NCBI GenBank assembly: GCA_038253885.1
Contig: JBBSGP010000042.1
Span: 1 to 22,704, forward strand
DNA: 22,704 bases
Source of the DNA: JALZAQ01 sp038253885
GTDB lineage: Bacteria; Gemmatimonadota; Gemmatimonadetes; Gemmatimonadales; Gemmatimonadaceae
Reading direction: 5' to 3'
Shown: piece after piece, positions 15,663 to 22,704 of the stretch
How the letters are laid out: each line of letters begins with the position of its first letter
How positions within the stretch are numbered: the stretch's first letter is position 1
Notes under the pieces: generated by a model
The model's input: only the letters and a program-made list of their open reading frames with translations
Databases searched by the model: none
What the model was told of the DNA's origin: nothing
Translations under genes and position numbers: made by a program

Positions 15663-16322
15663 CTACAGATAGCGCTCGCCCGCTTCTCTGCTCCGGGCAA
15701 CTCGCGCCGGCACGCCGTAGGCCACAACCAGATCAGGAAGGTCCGTCACCACCGCCGCACCCGCGCCGACCACGGTATGCGCGCCGACTCGAATGCCGTG
15801 CCGCACGCTCGCTCCGATACCAATCGCCGCGTAATCCCCGAGCGTCACCCCGCCCCCTTGTGATACGCCTGGCGCCAGACTCGAGAAGTCGCCGAGGACG
15901 GAGTCGTGGTCGACGGAGCTGCGCGCCAGGATGGCGCAGTGCCGGCCGACGCGTGTCGGGCCGTTGATGACCGCTCCGGCCATGATGACGGTGCCCTCTC
16001 CGACGATGACGTCGCGACCGATGACGGCAGTCGGATGAATCGCGGTGGCGAAGCGTAGATCGGGGGCGGCCTGCCGGAAGGATTCCACCAGGCGGCCTCG
16101 CACCCAGTTATCCCCGATGGCCATCAGTGCGCCGTTCGCCTTTCCTTCGATCACGAGGGACACGAGATCCGAATCCCGTCCGAGCACGGGGTACCCCAGG
16201 AAGCGGTCTCCGATCACTGCATCGTGGCTCACGACGCCGACGATGTGGTGCGCGCCCTCTCGCTCGACAATGTCGAGGATCACCTTCGCCTGTCCTGAGG
16301 CACCCACGACAATGATGTCCAT
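15663..16322 (-). CDS. NeuD/PglD-type sugar O/N-acetyltransferase
   Basis: 219 residues from ATG 16322 (a GTG immediately precedes it in frame; AGGG lies 5 nt upstream of the ATG). The N-terminal part is a small Rossmann-like domain (DIIVVGASGQAKVILD, 2-17) that binds the amino-sugar nucleotide. From about 95 a left-handed beta-helix of hexapeptide repeats (IHPTAVIGRDVIVGEGTVIM...) binds acetyl-CoA. The catalytic His of PglD corresponds to H139 in SVDHDSVLGD. Family members acetylate UDP-4-amino-sugars or sialic-acid-type sugars for glycan synthesis in the cytoplasm. It stands alone between two tRNA genes, with no aminotransferase or dehydratase partner in view, so its substrate is unknown. 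Confidence 0.9.
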   Translation of the reverse strand: MDIIVVGASGQAKVILDIVEREGAHHIVGVVSHDAVIGDRFLGYPVLGRDSDLVSLVIEGKANGALMAIGDNWVRGRLVESFRQAAPDLRFATAIHPTAVIGRDVIVGEGTVIMAGAVINGPTRVGRHCAILARSSVDHDSVLGDFSSLAPGVSQGGGVTLGDYAAIGIGASVRHGIRVGAHTVVGAGAAVVTDLPDLVVAYGVPARVARSREAGERYL

Positions 16323-16376
16323 CACATCCCTACCGCGATCGGAGCTGCGAGGTCGCCGCCCGGAGAATCGACGCGA

Positions 16377-16401
16377 ACGGGAGCGGCAATGCCGCTCCCG
16401 T
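16377..16401 (-). terminator. Hairpin downstream of tRNA-Gly
   Basis: A perfect 11-bp stem ACGGGAGCGGC / GCCGCTCCCGT with a 3-nt loop, 36 nt beyond the tRNA-Gly 3' end and 55 nt before the acetyltransferase start, transcribed on the minus strand. No U-tract follows on that strand. It is likely a tRNA terminator or processing signal. Confidence 0.6.
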
Positions 16402-16437
16402 CACAAGAAACCTCGCCTTTTTTCTCCTTCAGTCCAG

Positions 16438-16510
16438 AGCGGGAAACGGGACTCGAACCCGCGACCCCAACCTTGGCAAGGTTGTGCTCTACCAACTGAG
16501 CTATTCCCGC
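16438..16510 (-). tRNA. tRNA-Gly (anticodon GCC)
   Basis: 73 nt. Acceptor stem GCGGGAA (5', at 16510) pairs with TTCCCGC; discriminator T at 16438, usual for bacterial tRNA-Gly. D-arm AGCTCAGTTGGTAGAGC, anticodon arm AACCTTGCCAAGGTT with GCC, and T-arm GCGGGTTCGAGTCCCGT are all present. CCA is not encoded. Confidence 0.97.
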
Positions 16511-16567
16511 GCGAGGGGAAAGCTAGTGCGCCCCGTGAAGAGCAACAAGAGCCGCCGCACGGCGCAA

Positions 16568-17737
16568 CTATTCGACGCGCACTCCGTCGCCGGCCCGTGT
16601 GATCCAGTGTCGTGGCTGGTGGGGAAAGGCCGCCCGATAATCCGTCGCGACGAGGGGTGCCATCTCCTCCAGAGCGCCCTCGTCGCCGACGGCGATGGCG
16701 CATCCGCCCCACCCCGCGCCGGTGAGTCTCGCCCCGCTCACGCCCCGAAACTCCATCGCCCGTTCGACGAACCAATCGAGCTCCGCAATCGAGCATTCGT
16801 AGTCGTCGCGCAGCGATCTGTGCGAGGCCAGAAGAATGTCGCCGCTGGCCCCCTTGCCTTCATGCAGATTCTCGACGAATGAGGCAACTCGCCTCCCCTC
16901 TTCCACCACGTGCCGTGCGCGACGGGCGAGCAGAGGTGGAAGGGCCGCATCGCGGAGCTGCGCCGGCGTGACCTGGGCGAGCGTGCGGAGTGCCGGCCAT
17001 CGCTCGCGGAGAAGAGCGAGCGCGCGGTCGCACTCGCTCCGTCGCACGGCGAACGCCGACCCGCGCAGCGATCGCGTCACTCCGCTGTCGAAGATGAGAA
17101 CCGCTTCGGCGAACGGGACGTCTTCATGAGCCGTGCTCTCGCAGTCGAGATGAAGGGCGTGCCCGGTCCGGGCCAGTGCGCTCGCGAACTGATCCATGAT
17201 TCCGCAGGGAACACCGACGAAGTCGGCCTCGGCGCGATGAGCCGCCAGGGCGACCTTCGCGGCATCGAGCGGCAGCTCCAGGACCCGCGCGAATGCCGCC
17301 GTTCCAGCCACGCACAGTGCTGCCGAAGAGCTGAGACCCGATCCCAGCGGAACATCGCTCCAGACCACCAGGTCGCACCCTGGAACGGGCACGTGATCCC
17401 GTCCCAGCTCCAGCGCGACGCCAGCCAGATAGTCGATCCAGCCGCCCGATCGCGCCGGTCTCGTCGCGTCGAAGCTTCCTGCCTCCGACTGAGCCGACGA
17501 GAAAGCGCGAACCATGCCCCCGCTCGATCGGCGGATCGCCACCCACGTGCGCTGCCTGATCGCGATCGGGAGCACGGCGCCGCCATTGTAGTCCACGTGC
17601 TCACCGATGAGGTTGACGCGACCCGGTGCGGACGCAAGGACGTCCGGCTTCCCGCCGAAGGTGCGCGTGAACAGGTCACGAACCGGATCCGCGGCGCTCG
17701 TCAGGGCCGGAGTCCCAGAGCGTGCACAGCGTACCAC
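16568..17737 (-). CDS. galK: Galactokinase (GHMP kinase)
   Basis: Cytoplasmic kinase that phosphorylates galactose (or a related sugar) at C1 using ATP, the first step of the Leloir pathway. From GTG 17737 (389 aa): signature GRVNLIGEHVDYNGG (39-53; E46, H47, D49), phosphate-binding PLGSGLSSSAAL (130-141), GIMDQ with catalytic D182, and C-terminal LTGAGWGGC (338-346). Typical galactokinases start about 26 residues before PGRVN. No ATG/GTG/TTG lies there, but a CTG at 17704 overlaps the upstream stop as CTGA and would give a normal-length N-terminus (378 aa). GTG 17737 has no ribosome-binding site. The gene directly follows and overlaps the glycosidase-like gene. No galT or galE is nearby. Confidence 0.92.
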   Translation of the reverse strand: MVRCARSGTPALTSAADPVRDLFTRTFGGKPDVLASAPGRVNLIGEHVDYNGGAVLPIAIRQRTWVAIRRSSGGMVRAFSSAQSEAGSFDATRPARSGGWIDYLAGVALELGRDHVPVPGCDLVVWSDVPLGSGLSSSAALCVAGTAAFARVLELPLDAAKVALAAHRAEADFVGVPCGIMDQFASALARTGHALHLDCESTAHEDVPFAEAVLIFDSGVTRSLRGSAFAVRRSECDRALALLRERWPALRTLAQVTPAQLRDAALPPLLARRARHVVEEGRRVASFVENLHEGKGASGDILLASHRSLRDDYECSIAELDWFVERAMEFRGVSGARLTGAGWGGCAIAVGDEGALEEMAPLVATDYRAAFPHQPRHWITRAGDGVRVE

Positions 17738-19506
17738 ACCGACCAGGCAAGGAGGCCGGAGAGCGCGGCATCGCCGCCGTTGGAGACCGCCTTTCCTTCG
17801 GCGTCGAGAGTCTCCGCCGCCACGCCATTGTCGAGGGCGGCGCGCCGGAGAAAACGCAGAGCCTCCGGGCCGTCGGGGCCGGTGAGCCGTGCGCACTGTT
17901 CGGCAAGGGAGCTCGGCACGCTCCCGACACCCCGCACAGTTCGCCGGTACGCCGAGTCGAATCGCTCCACGACCTCATAGAGGGGCAGCCAATAGGCCGA
18001 CGCGAGGCCGTCGTCGTCCGTTGTCGAATGTCCGGCGAGGTCGACCGCAGCGGCAAAGGACACCTTGCCCTCGACCTCGACGGCAAAGTGCCGGCGCAAC
18101 GCCGCGCGCACCGCGTCAGGGTCCTCCACTTGCGCGGCGGTCTCCTCGTCGAGCGTGCGACGAAAGACATCCAGCGCCATCGCCGCGACGGCGTTGCCGT
18201 GGAGCGTGTACGGAAAGGGCGCCGGTGTTCCCGCCAGGGTCACCTCGGTGGAATAGAGGGGGATGTGCTGATCGCGCCGAACCGTCAGGTCATCGAAGGA
18301 GGCATAGAGCGTGTCCGCAACGACCGGCTCGTCCACGATCTGCTCATCCCCGGTCTCGCGGATGTATCGGTCGGTGGCGATAGCATACGATGCGGCCCCT
18401 TCGAGCGAGAATCCGGGCTGGAAGAGCGTGCCGTCCAGGTAGTGTACGCCGTTGCCGGGCGAGTATCCGTGCAGCTCGCAGCAGCGCAGGAGTAGCTCCC
18501 GCGCCAGCGTGGGATCGGCGAGCTGGATGGCCGGCAACGTCCAGGCGAGTGCCTCCCAGTCGCGAACCGTCAGGCCGGTTCCATTCCACGGCGCCCGGCT
18601 GCGAATGAGGTAGTAATGGGCGTCATCGAGCGCCCGCCCGGCGCCGTAGAAATAGGCAAAAAGCAAGTTGCGATTCAGCAGCCGGTCGATGCCGTCATGA
18701 CCGACCGTCTGCTCCAGCGACTGCAACGTGTCGCGGGTCGACGCCAGAAGCGCGCTCCATCCACGTCGACGCATGACCGCCAACGTCGCCTGCGCGCCAT
18801 CCCGCTCCGGGCCAGCGGCGATATAGAAGGCTGCTGTCGCGCGACCACCCGGAGGGAGGGTACGCTCACAGTGCAGAGCGAAGGAGCCGCCGCCAGGCTC
18901 AACATCGATGCGAGCCGCGTCGTCCGCGCTGATTGCCAGGGCCACCAACTCCGGTGACGCCGACCCTTCGAGCACAACCACCTCGTCCGGCTCGAGCGTC
19001 ACACGATGGGCATCGGCCATCGCGCGGGCCGTTCGGACGCGAATCTGGCGGTGCCCGAGCGCCCCCTCGAGCGAAAGGGTAGCGCCCAGCTCGGCGGTCC
19101 CACGGTTCTCGACCGAGAGCGCGTAGACCGCCCCGGCCACGTCCGCATCCCGGCCATGCGGCGCGAAGATCGTCCCGCGCAACAGGATCGACCCCACAGT
19201 GCACGTGAACGTGGGCAGCCAGCCGGACGAACGCTCCCAGGCTAGCCCATCGTGGCCAAGCGCCACCGCACGACCGTCGATGCGGAGGATGGGACGGAGG
19301 AGAGCCGGTCCCTGACCCCCGAGAAAATCGGCCGAACCGGCGAACTCTACTGCCGCTCGTGCTCCGCGATGAAGGACTCCGAGGGCATGGACGGATCCAT
19401 CTCCCGGATGGACGCAGGGCAATGCAAGCCAGTGATTCCCGGTGACTTGCCAGGAAAGAGTGGGTACCGGAATCGTGCGAGTCGCACTGGCCGATTTGGT
19501 TGACAA
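17701..19506 (-). CDS. Glycosidase-like protein, six-hairpin (alpha/alpha)6 superfamily
   Basis: 601 residues. The first half (about 20-235) reads as a beta-sandwich typical of the N-terminal domain of GH15/63/94-type enzymes. The second half (about 265-601) is helical, as in an (alpha/alpha)6 barrel: GIDRLLNRNLLFAYFYGAGRALDD, RSRAPWNGTGLTVRDWEALAWTLP (304-325), HYLDGTLFQPGFSLEGAASYAIATDRYI and NGGDAALSGLLAWSVWY near the end. Acidic residues in RDWE and TEVTL are candidates for catalysis, but no family signature was recognised with certainty. There is no signal peptide, so it is cytoplasmic. The annotated start is TTG 19506, without a ribosome-binding site and overlapping a -35 box of the opposite strand; a TTG at 19422 is possible. 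Coupling to galactokinase suggests it releases or phosphorolyses a galactose-containing saccharide (inference). Confidence 0.75.
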   Translation of the reverse strand: MSTKSASATRTIPVPTLSWQVTGNHWLALPCVHPGDGSVHALGVLHRGARAAVEFAGSADFLGGQGPALLRPILRIDGRAVALGHDGLAWERSSGWLPTFTCTVGSILLRGTIFAPHGRDADVAGAVYALSVENRGTAELGATLSLEGALGHRQIRVRTARAMADAHRVTLEPDEVVVLEGSASPELVALAISADDAARIDVEPGGGSFALHCERTLPPGGRATAAFYIAAGPERDGAQATLAVMRRRGWSALLASTRDTLQSLEQTVGHDGIDRLLNRNLLFAYFYGAGRALDDAHYYLIRSRAPWNGTGLTVRDWEALAWTLPAIQLADPTLARELLLRCCELHGYSPGNGVHYLDGTLFQPGFSLEGAASYAIATDRYIRETGDEQIVDEPVVADTLYASFDDLTVRRDQHIPLYSTEVTLAGTPAPFPYTLHGNAVAAMALDVFRRTLDEETAAQVEDPDAVRAALRRHFAVEVEGKVSFAAAVDLAGHSTTDDDGLASAYWLPLYEVVERFDSAYRRTVRGVGSVPSSLAEQCARLTGPDGPEALRFLRRAALDNGVAAETLDAEGKAVSNGGDAALSGLLAWSVWYAVHALGLRP

Positions 19507-19528
19507 GGGAAGCGTAGAATGCTACTCT
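19500..19528 (+). promoter_or_regulatory. Sigma70-type promoter of the outer-membrane protein gene
   Basis: A perfect -35 TTGACA (19500-19505), a 17-bp spacer and a weak -10 TACTCT (19523-19528). Transcription would start near 19535, which excludes reading-frame starts upstream of it and supports ATG 19607. The -35 overlaps the first codon of the divergent glycosidase-like gene. Confidence 0.5.
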
Positions 19529-19606
19529 AGCCGCGCGTCGTCAACGACCTCGCCACCCGACACATCCCCCCAGCACCACGCTGCTTTCTCTGAGGAGATG
19601 AGCTCC

Positions 19607-21274
19607 ATGCGTTCTCGCCTGGCCTCGCTGTTTGCCGTCGCGTCCATGCTTTCGATTTCCGTGCCGATGACGCTTGGCGCGCAGGCCGTGCTCGGGATCG
19701 GGGATGACGCTCTCGTGCTTCCACGCGGCGCTCTGAGACTCCGCTTCATTCATTCCGTGACGCGCTTCGATCAACGTTACGGACTGAACACTCCGAATCG
19801 TGCGAACGGCAGCCTCGAGCCTCTGGCGGTGGACTTCAACCTGGATACCATCGGCACCGGACAGTTCGAGTCTCTCGTCCCGCTCCAGGCCGGACTGCGA
19901 CAGGTGGCCGGGATTCCCGACTTCAACCTGTCGCTCGGCCGGACCGTGCTCGGGCTCAACGCCAAGGTCCGCGCCGTCCCGCTCGTCGCCGAGCTCGGAG
20001 TGACGACGCGCTTCTCGCTGGGAGTCATGGTGCCGTTCATCCGCACCGAGAACAATGCCTCGTTCAGCGTGAATCCACTGGGGCGCGAAGGAAACGTCGG
20101 CTTCAATCCGTATCTCGGGAGCGCGGCAGCGAAATCCGCCGACAGCCTGCTGCTGGCGCAGTTCTCGTCGGCCGCGACGCAGCTGCAAGCGAAGATCGCC
20201 GGCTGCACCGCCGCGCCGGCCACTCCCGGGTGCTCGGCCGTCCTGGCGAACGGACCGACGCTTCTTCAGAACGCGCAGCAGTTCGCGGGTGGCATCGCGC
20301 AGATCTACACGTCGTCGCAATCCGTTTTCGTCCCGGTCGCCGGCACCGACATCGCCAGCACCATCAATGCGCGGGTGGCCGCGTTCAATGGCCTGTATCG
20401 CCAGTTCGGGATCACCAGCATCACCTCGACAGGCCCGGTCGCGGCCCCCAACGTGCTCGGGCTCTCGGATGCGCAGCGCATCCTCACCGATCCCGCGTTC
20501 GGCGTGGCCGCTCAGCCGTTGCAGACGGTGGAGCGCACGGGCATCGGCGACGTCGAAGTGGCGGGAAAGTTCCAGTTCCTGAACACCCTCGGCGCGCGTG
20601 ACCGCTTGGACCCGCCCGCCGGTCTGAACTTCCGGAGCGCCGTCACGGGCGTGGTCCGCTTCGGCTCAGGCAATGTCGATTTGCCGGAGAATTTCATCGA
20701 CATCGGAACGGGCACCGGCGCGCCGGGCTTTGGCGTTCGCTCGCAGTCGGACATGCTGTTCGGCTACCACTTCTGGGCCAGCTTCGTCGGCCGATATGTG
20801 TGGCAGCGGGCCGATCACCAGACGGTGCGGATCGAGCAATCGAATCTCCCGCTCGCTCCCTTGTATCGGCAGCGGTATGTGGCCCGGGATCTCGGGGATT
20901 TTTACGAGCTGGAAGCGACGCCGCGCATCGTCATCAATGATTGGTTCGGGATCTCGGGCCAGTATCTCTACCGGCACAAGTTCGAGGACCGCTACACCGG
21001 GACGTTCACGGCAAAGAATCTGGCCGGAGTGGACACCACGCTGAACGCCACCGCCCTCAATGGCGAAACCGAGCAGCGGGAGCATCGCCTCACCGGGGGG
21101 ATCGTCTTTTCGACCGTGGCACCCTTCACCAAAGGAAAGTTCGGAATCCCGCTCGAGCTGAGCTACCAGCACTCGGAGTCTGTTCGCGGATACGGCGGGC
21201 GAACGCCTCGCATCTTCCAGGACCTGATCCAGTTCCGGATCTACGCACGGCTTTTTGGAGGCGACTCGAAGTAA
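19607..21274 (+). CDS. Outer-membrane beta-barrel protein, transporter-like, with internal helical insert
   Basis: 555 residues from ATG 19607, which lies 9 nt after GAGGAG (19592-19597). The nearby ATG 19598 directly abuts that site and is too close. A signal peptide covers 1-25 (LGA|Q). The flanks are amphipathic strands (SLGVMVPFIR; GIGDVEVAGKFQFL; LFGYHFWASFVGRYVW; IQFRIYARLF) similar to MetA/phenol-degradation-type outer-membrane channels, with the typical GIGDxEV motif at 312-318. Between about 170 and 310 lies a mostly helical, Ala/Gln-rich insert with one Cys pair (C200, C209) that does not look like barrel strands. It is a single gene with its own promoter, convergent with recN; 50 bp separate the stops, with only a weak 5-bp inverted repeat. 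Substrate unknown. Confidence 0.8.
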   Translation: MRSRLASLFAVASMLSISVPMTLGAQAVLGIGDDALVLPRGALRLRFIHSVTRFDQRYGLNTPNRANGSLEPLAVDFNLDTIGTGQFESLVPLQAGLRQVAGIPDFNLSLGRTVLGLNAKVRAVPLVAELGVTTRFSLGVMVPFIRTENNASFSVNPLGREGNVGFNPYLGSAAAKSADSLLLAQFSSAATQLQAKIAGCTAAPATPGCSAVLANGPTLLQNAQQFAGGIAQIYTSSQSVFVPVAGTDIASTINARVAAFNGLYRQFGITSITSTGPVAAPNVLGLSDAQRILTDPAFGVAAQPLQTVERTGIGDVEVAGKFQFLNTLGARDRLDPPAGLNFRSAVTGVVRFGSGNVDLPENFIDIGTGTGAPGFGVRSQSDMLFGYHFWASFVGRYVWQRADHQTVRIEQSNLPLAPLYRQRYVARDLGDFYELEATPRIVINDWFGISGQYLYRHKFEDRYTGTFTAKNLAGVDTTLNATALNGETEQREHRLTGGIVFSTVAPFTKGKFGIPLELSYQHSESVRGYGGRTPRIFQDLIQFRIYARLFGGDSK

Positions 21275-21324
21275 GCGCACCAGCGGGCGCTCGATGACGC
21301 TGCTACACCCGGCCGACCGCGGGC

Positions 21325-22704
21325 TCAGCGCTTCCGTGCGATGTGTCTCCGACCGGTCCGCGACGCGTCGATAGCCGGCGTCGTATGGTCAGGTGGCAAC
21401 GGGTCGGCGTTCCCGAGGAGCTCGCGGGCATGGGCCCGGCTGACGTCGCTCTCGGGGTCGCCGCCCAGCATCCGCGCGAGCTCGGTGACCCGCGCCTCCC
21501 CGCTCACCAACAGCGTGTCGGCGGTCGTCACGCCGCCACGAGCGCCCTTGGCCACAGTGATGTGGTGGTGAGCGCGAGCCGCGATCTGCGGCAAGTGGGT
21601 GATCGCCAGCACCTGATGGTGCGACGCCACGCGCCGCAGCGCGTCACCGACATGGAGCGCCACACGTCCGCCGATGCCAGCATCGACCTCATCGAAGACC
21701 AGTGTCGGCACCCGATCGAGGCGCGCGAGAATCGTCTTGAGTGCCAGCATGACCCGCGACAACTCCCCTCCGGACGCGACCCGCGTCAGCGGTCGTGCGT
21801 GGTGTCCCTTGTTCAGCGCGACCCGAAACTCCACATCCTCGGCCCCACTCGCCGCAATCTCGTCCCGAGTCAACAGCACGATCTGGGCTTGGCCATCCGC
21901 CATGCCCAACTCCGGCAACAATTGATCGACCGCAGCAGCGAGCGATACCGCGGCATCTGATCGCCGGGCCGTCAATCGCGCGGCCTCCTCGGAGAGCCGC
22001 TCGGTGATGTCACGGCGACGGTGCTCGAGCTGGCGCAGATCGAGGTCCGCGGTATCCACCAGGTCGAGCTCGGCACGCGCTCTCTCGGCCGCTTGCAGGA
22101 CGTCAGCGAGCGTGGGTCCGTACTTCTTCGCCAGGCGAAAGAAGAGATCGCGCCGCCGCTCAACCTCCGCGAGCCGCAGGGGATCCAGCTCCACTCCGCT
22201 CTCGTAGTCCGTCAGCGCCCGAGACAGCTCCTCCAGCGCGTAGAACCCAGTGTCAAAGAGCTCCTGCAGCCGCGCGAGGGTTGGGTCGATTCGCTGGAGA
22301 GTCGCCAGCGACCGCTGGACGTTGCCCAACACGTGGAGAACGGCGTTCTCCTCGCCTCCCAGTGCCCGCGCCATCCCGGCGGCGAGAGATCTGAGCTCCT
22401 CGGCGTGCTCCAGCCGATGTGCCTCTTCCTCGAGCCGCCCGTCCTCTCCGTCCACGATCCGGGCGTCGTCGATCTCCCGCACGAGATGGCGCAGATAGTC
22501 GGCTCGCTTCTGTGCTTCCTCCTTTCGGCTCGCCAACGACTGGATCTGCCGGACAACCCCCACGAGCGACTCGTGGGTGGCGCTCACCCGAGCCCCGGTC
22601 TCGCCGGCTCCTCCGAATGCATCGAGAATCCGGCGCTGAGACTCCTCGTCGAGCAGCGCCTGCGCTTCGTGCTGCCCGTGGAGATTGACCAGCATCCGCC
22701 CCAC
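21325..22704 (-). CDS. recN: DNA repair protein RecN (C-terminal part, start outside window)
   Basis: SMC-like ATPase acting in double-strand break repair on DNA in the cytoplasm. Only the last 459 residues are present; the N-terminal Walker A lies beyond the right edge, so there is no true start here. Visible: LVNLHGQHEAQALLD (RecN-specific Q-loop region), a long coiled-coil region about 45-260 (Glu/Arg/Leu-rich), the ABC signature RVASGGELSRVMLALKTIL, Walker B TLVFDEVDAGIGG and the H-loop ITHLPQIAARA. The C-terminal tail after LLG is about 30 residues, Arg/His-rich and unconserved. Convergent with the outer-membrane protein gene. Apart from the window edge it looks intact. Confidence 0.96.
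   Translation of the reverse strand: MGRMLVNLHGQHEAQALLDEESQRRILDAFGGAGETGARVSATHESLVGVVRQIQSLASRKEEAQKRADYLRHLVREIDDARIVDGEDGRLEEEAHRLEHAEELRSLAAGMARALGGEENAVLHVLGNVQRSLATLQRIDPTLARLQELFDTGFYALEELSRALTDYESGVELDPLRLAEVERRRDLFFRLAKKYGPTLADVLQAAERARAELDLVDTADLDLRQLEHRRRDITERLSEEAARLTARRSDAAVSLAAAVDQLLPELGMADGQAQIVLLTRDEIAASGAEDVEFRVALNKGHHARPLTRVASGGELSRVMLALKTILARLDRVPTLVFDEVDAGIGGRVALHVGDALRRVASHHQVLAITHLPQIAARAHHHITVAKGARGGVTTADTLLVSGEARVTELARMLGGDPESDVSRAHARELLGNADPLPPDHTTPAIDASRTGRRHIARKR

Noticed and set aside
16418..16424. T-run as U-tract of the hairpin at 16377-16401 on the plus strand
   Set aside because: It begins 16 nt after the stem, too far for an intrinsic terminator, and no plus-strand gene ends there.
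17738..17896. N-terminal extension of galactokinase
   Set aside because: Arg-rich translation overlapping the glycosidase C-terminus; longer than any usual galactokinase N-terminus.
19442..19606. Upstream extension of the outer-membrane protein frame
   Set aside because: Starts before the promoter and opposite the glycosidase-like gene. The signal peptide starts at ATG 19607 behind GAGGAG.
1..22704. CRISPR arrays, insertion sequences, integrases, prophage genes
   Set aside because: No regularly spaced repeats, transposase or recombinase motifs were seen on either strand.

Overview
The window is a GC-rich chromosomal segment from a diderm (Gram-negative) bacterium. The mix of gene families fits Gemmatimonadota or a neighbouring FCB-type lineage: a TonB-dependent receptor with an N-terminal carboxypeptidase-regulatory-like domain, a PorV/PorQ-type barrel, a giant secreted protein with a C-terminal NPxY/FlgD-like sorting domain, and strong hairpins without U-tracts after genes. 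The taxon is an inference; there is no rRNA or marker gene here beyond a partial recN.

Layout. (1) 44-1039 (-): an M20 metallohydrolase. It diverges from the next operon across a compact region in which two oppositely oriented promoters share the same -10 bases. (2) 1301-12023 (+): a tight five-gene cell-envelope operon comprising a TonB-dependent receptor, a 1435-residue exported protein with a T9SS-like C-terminal domain, a PorV-like outer-membrane protein, a small beta-barrel and a lipoprotein. It ends at a strong hairpin, and another lies between genes 1 and 2. This operon is the best candidate for an undescribed system. (3) 12110-15026: a GT87 (DUF2029) membrane glycosyltransferase (+), converging by 66 bp onto a YdjC/ChbG-HpnK-type deacetylase (-), which is preceded by a dolichol/polyprenyl-phosphate-type GT2 glycosyltransferase (-). 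Together they look like an envelope glycolipid module. (4) 15090-15419 (+): a small exported Lys/His/Ala-rich LEA-like protein.

(5) 15499-19506 (-): tRNA-Leu(UAA), a NeuD/PglD-type acetyltransferase, tRNA-Gly(GCC), galactokinase and a large glycosidase-like protein. The last two are translationally coupled. (6) 19607-21274 (+): a 555-residue outer-membrane barrel with a long internal helical insert and a clear sigma70-type promoter. (7) 21325-22704 (-): the C-terminal part of RecN, running off the right edge.

Several starts differ from the longest ORF. The receptor starts at GTG 1301, because its promoter lies downstream of the longer ORF's start. The outer-membrane protein starts at ATG 19607. 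The GT2 enzyme and galactokinase both lack ATG/GTG/TTG where homology places their starts, and CTG codons sit at exactly those points. Roles in glycan handling and surface transport are inferred from families and context; no substrate can be read from the sequence.
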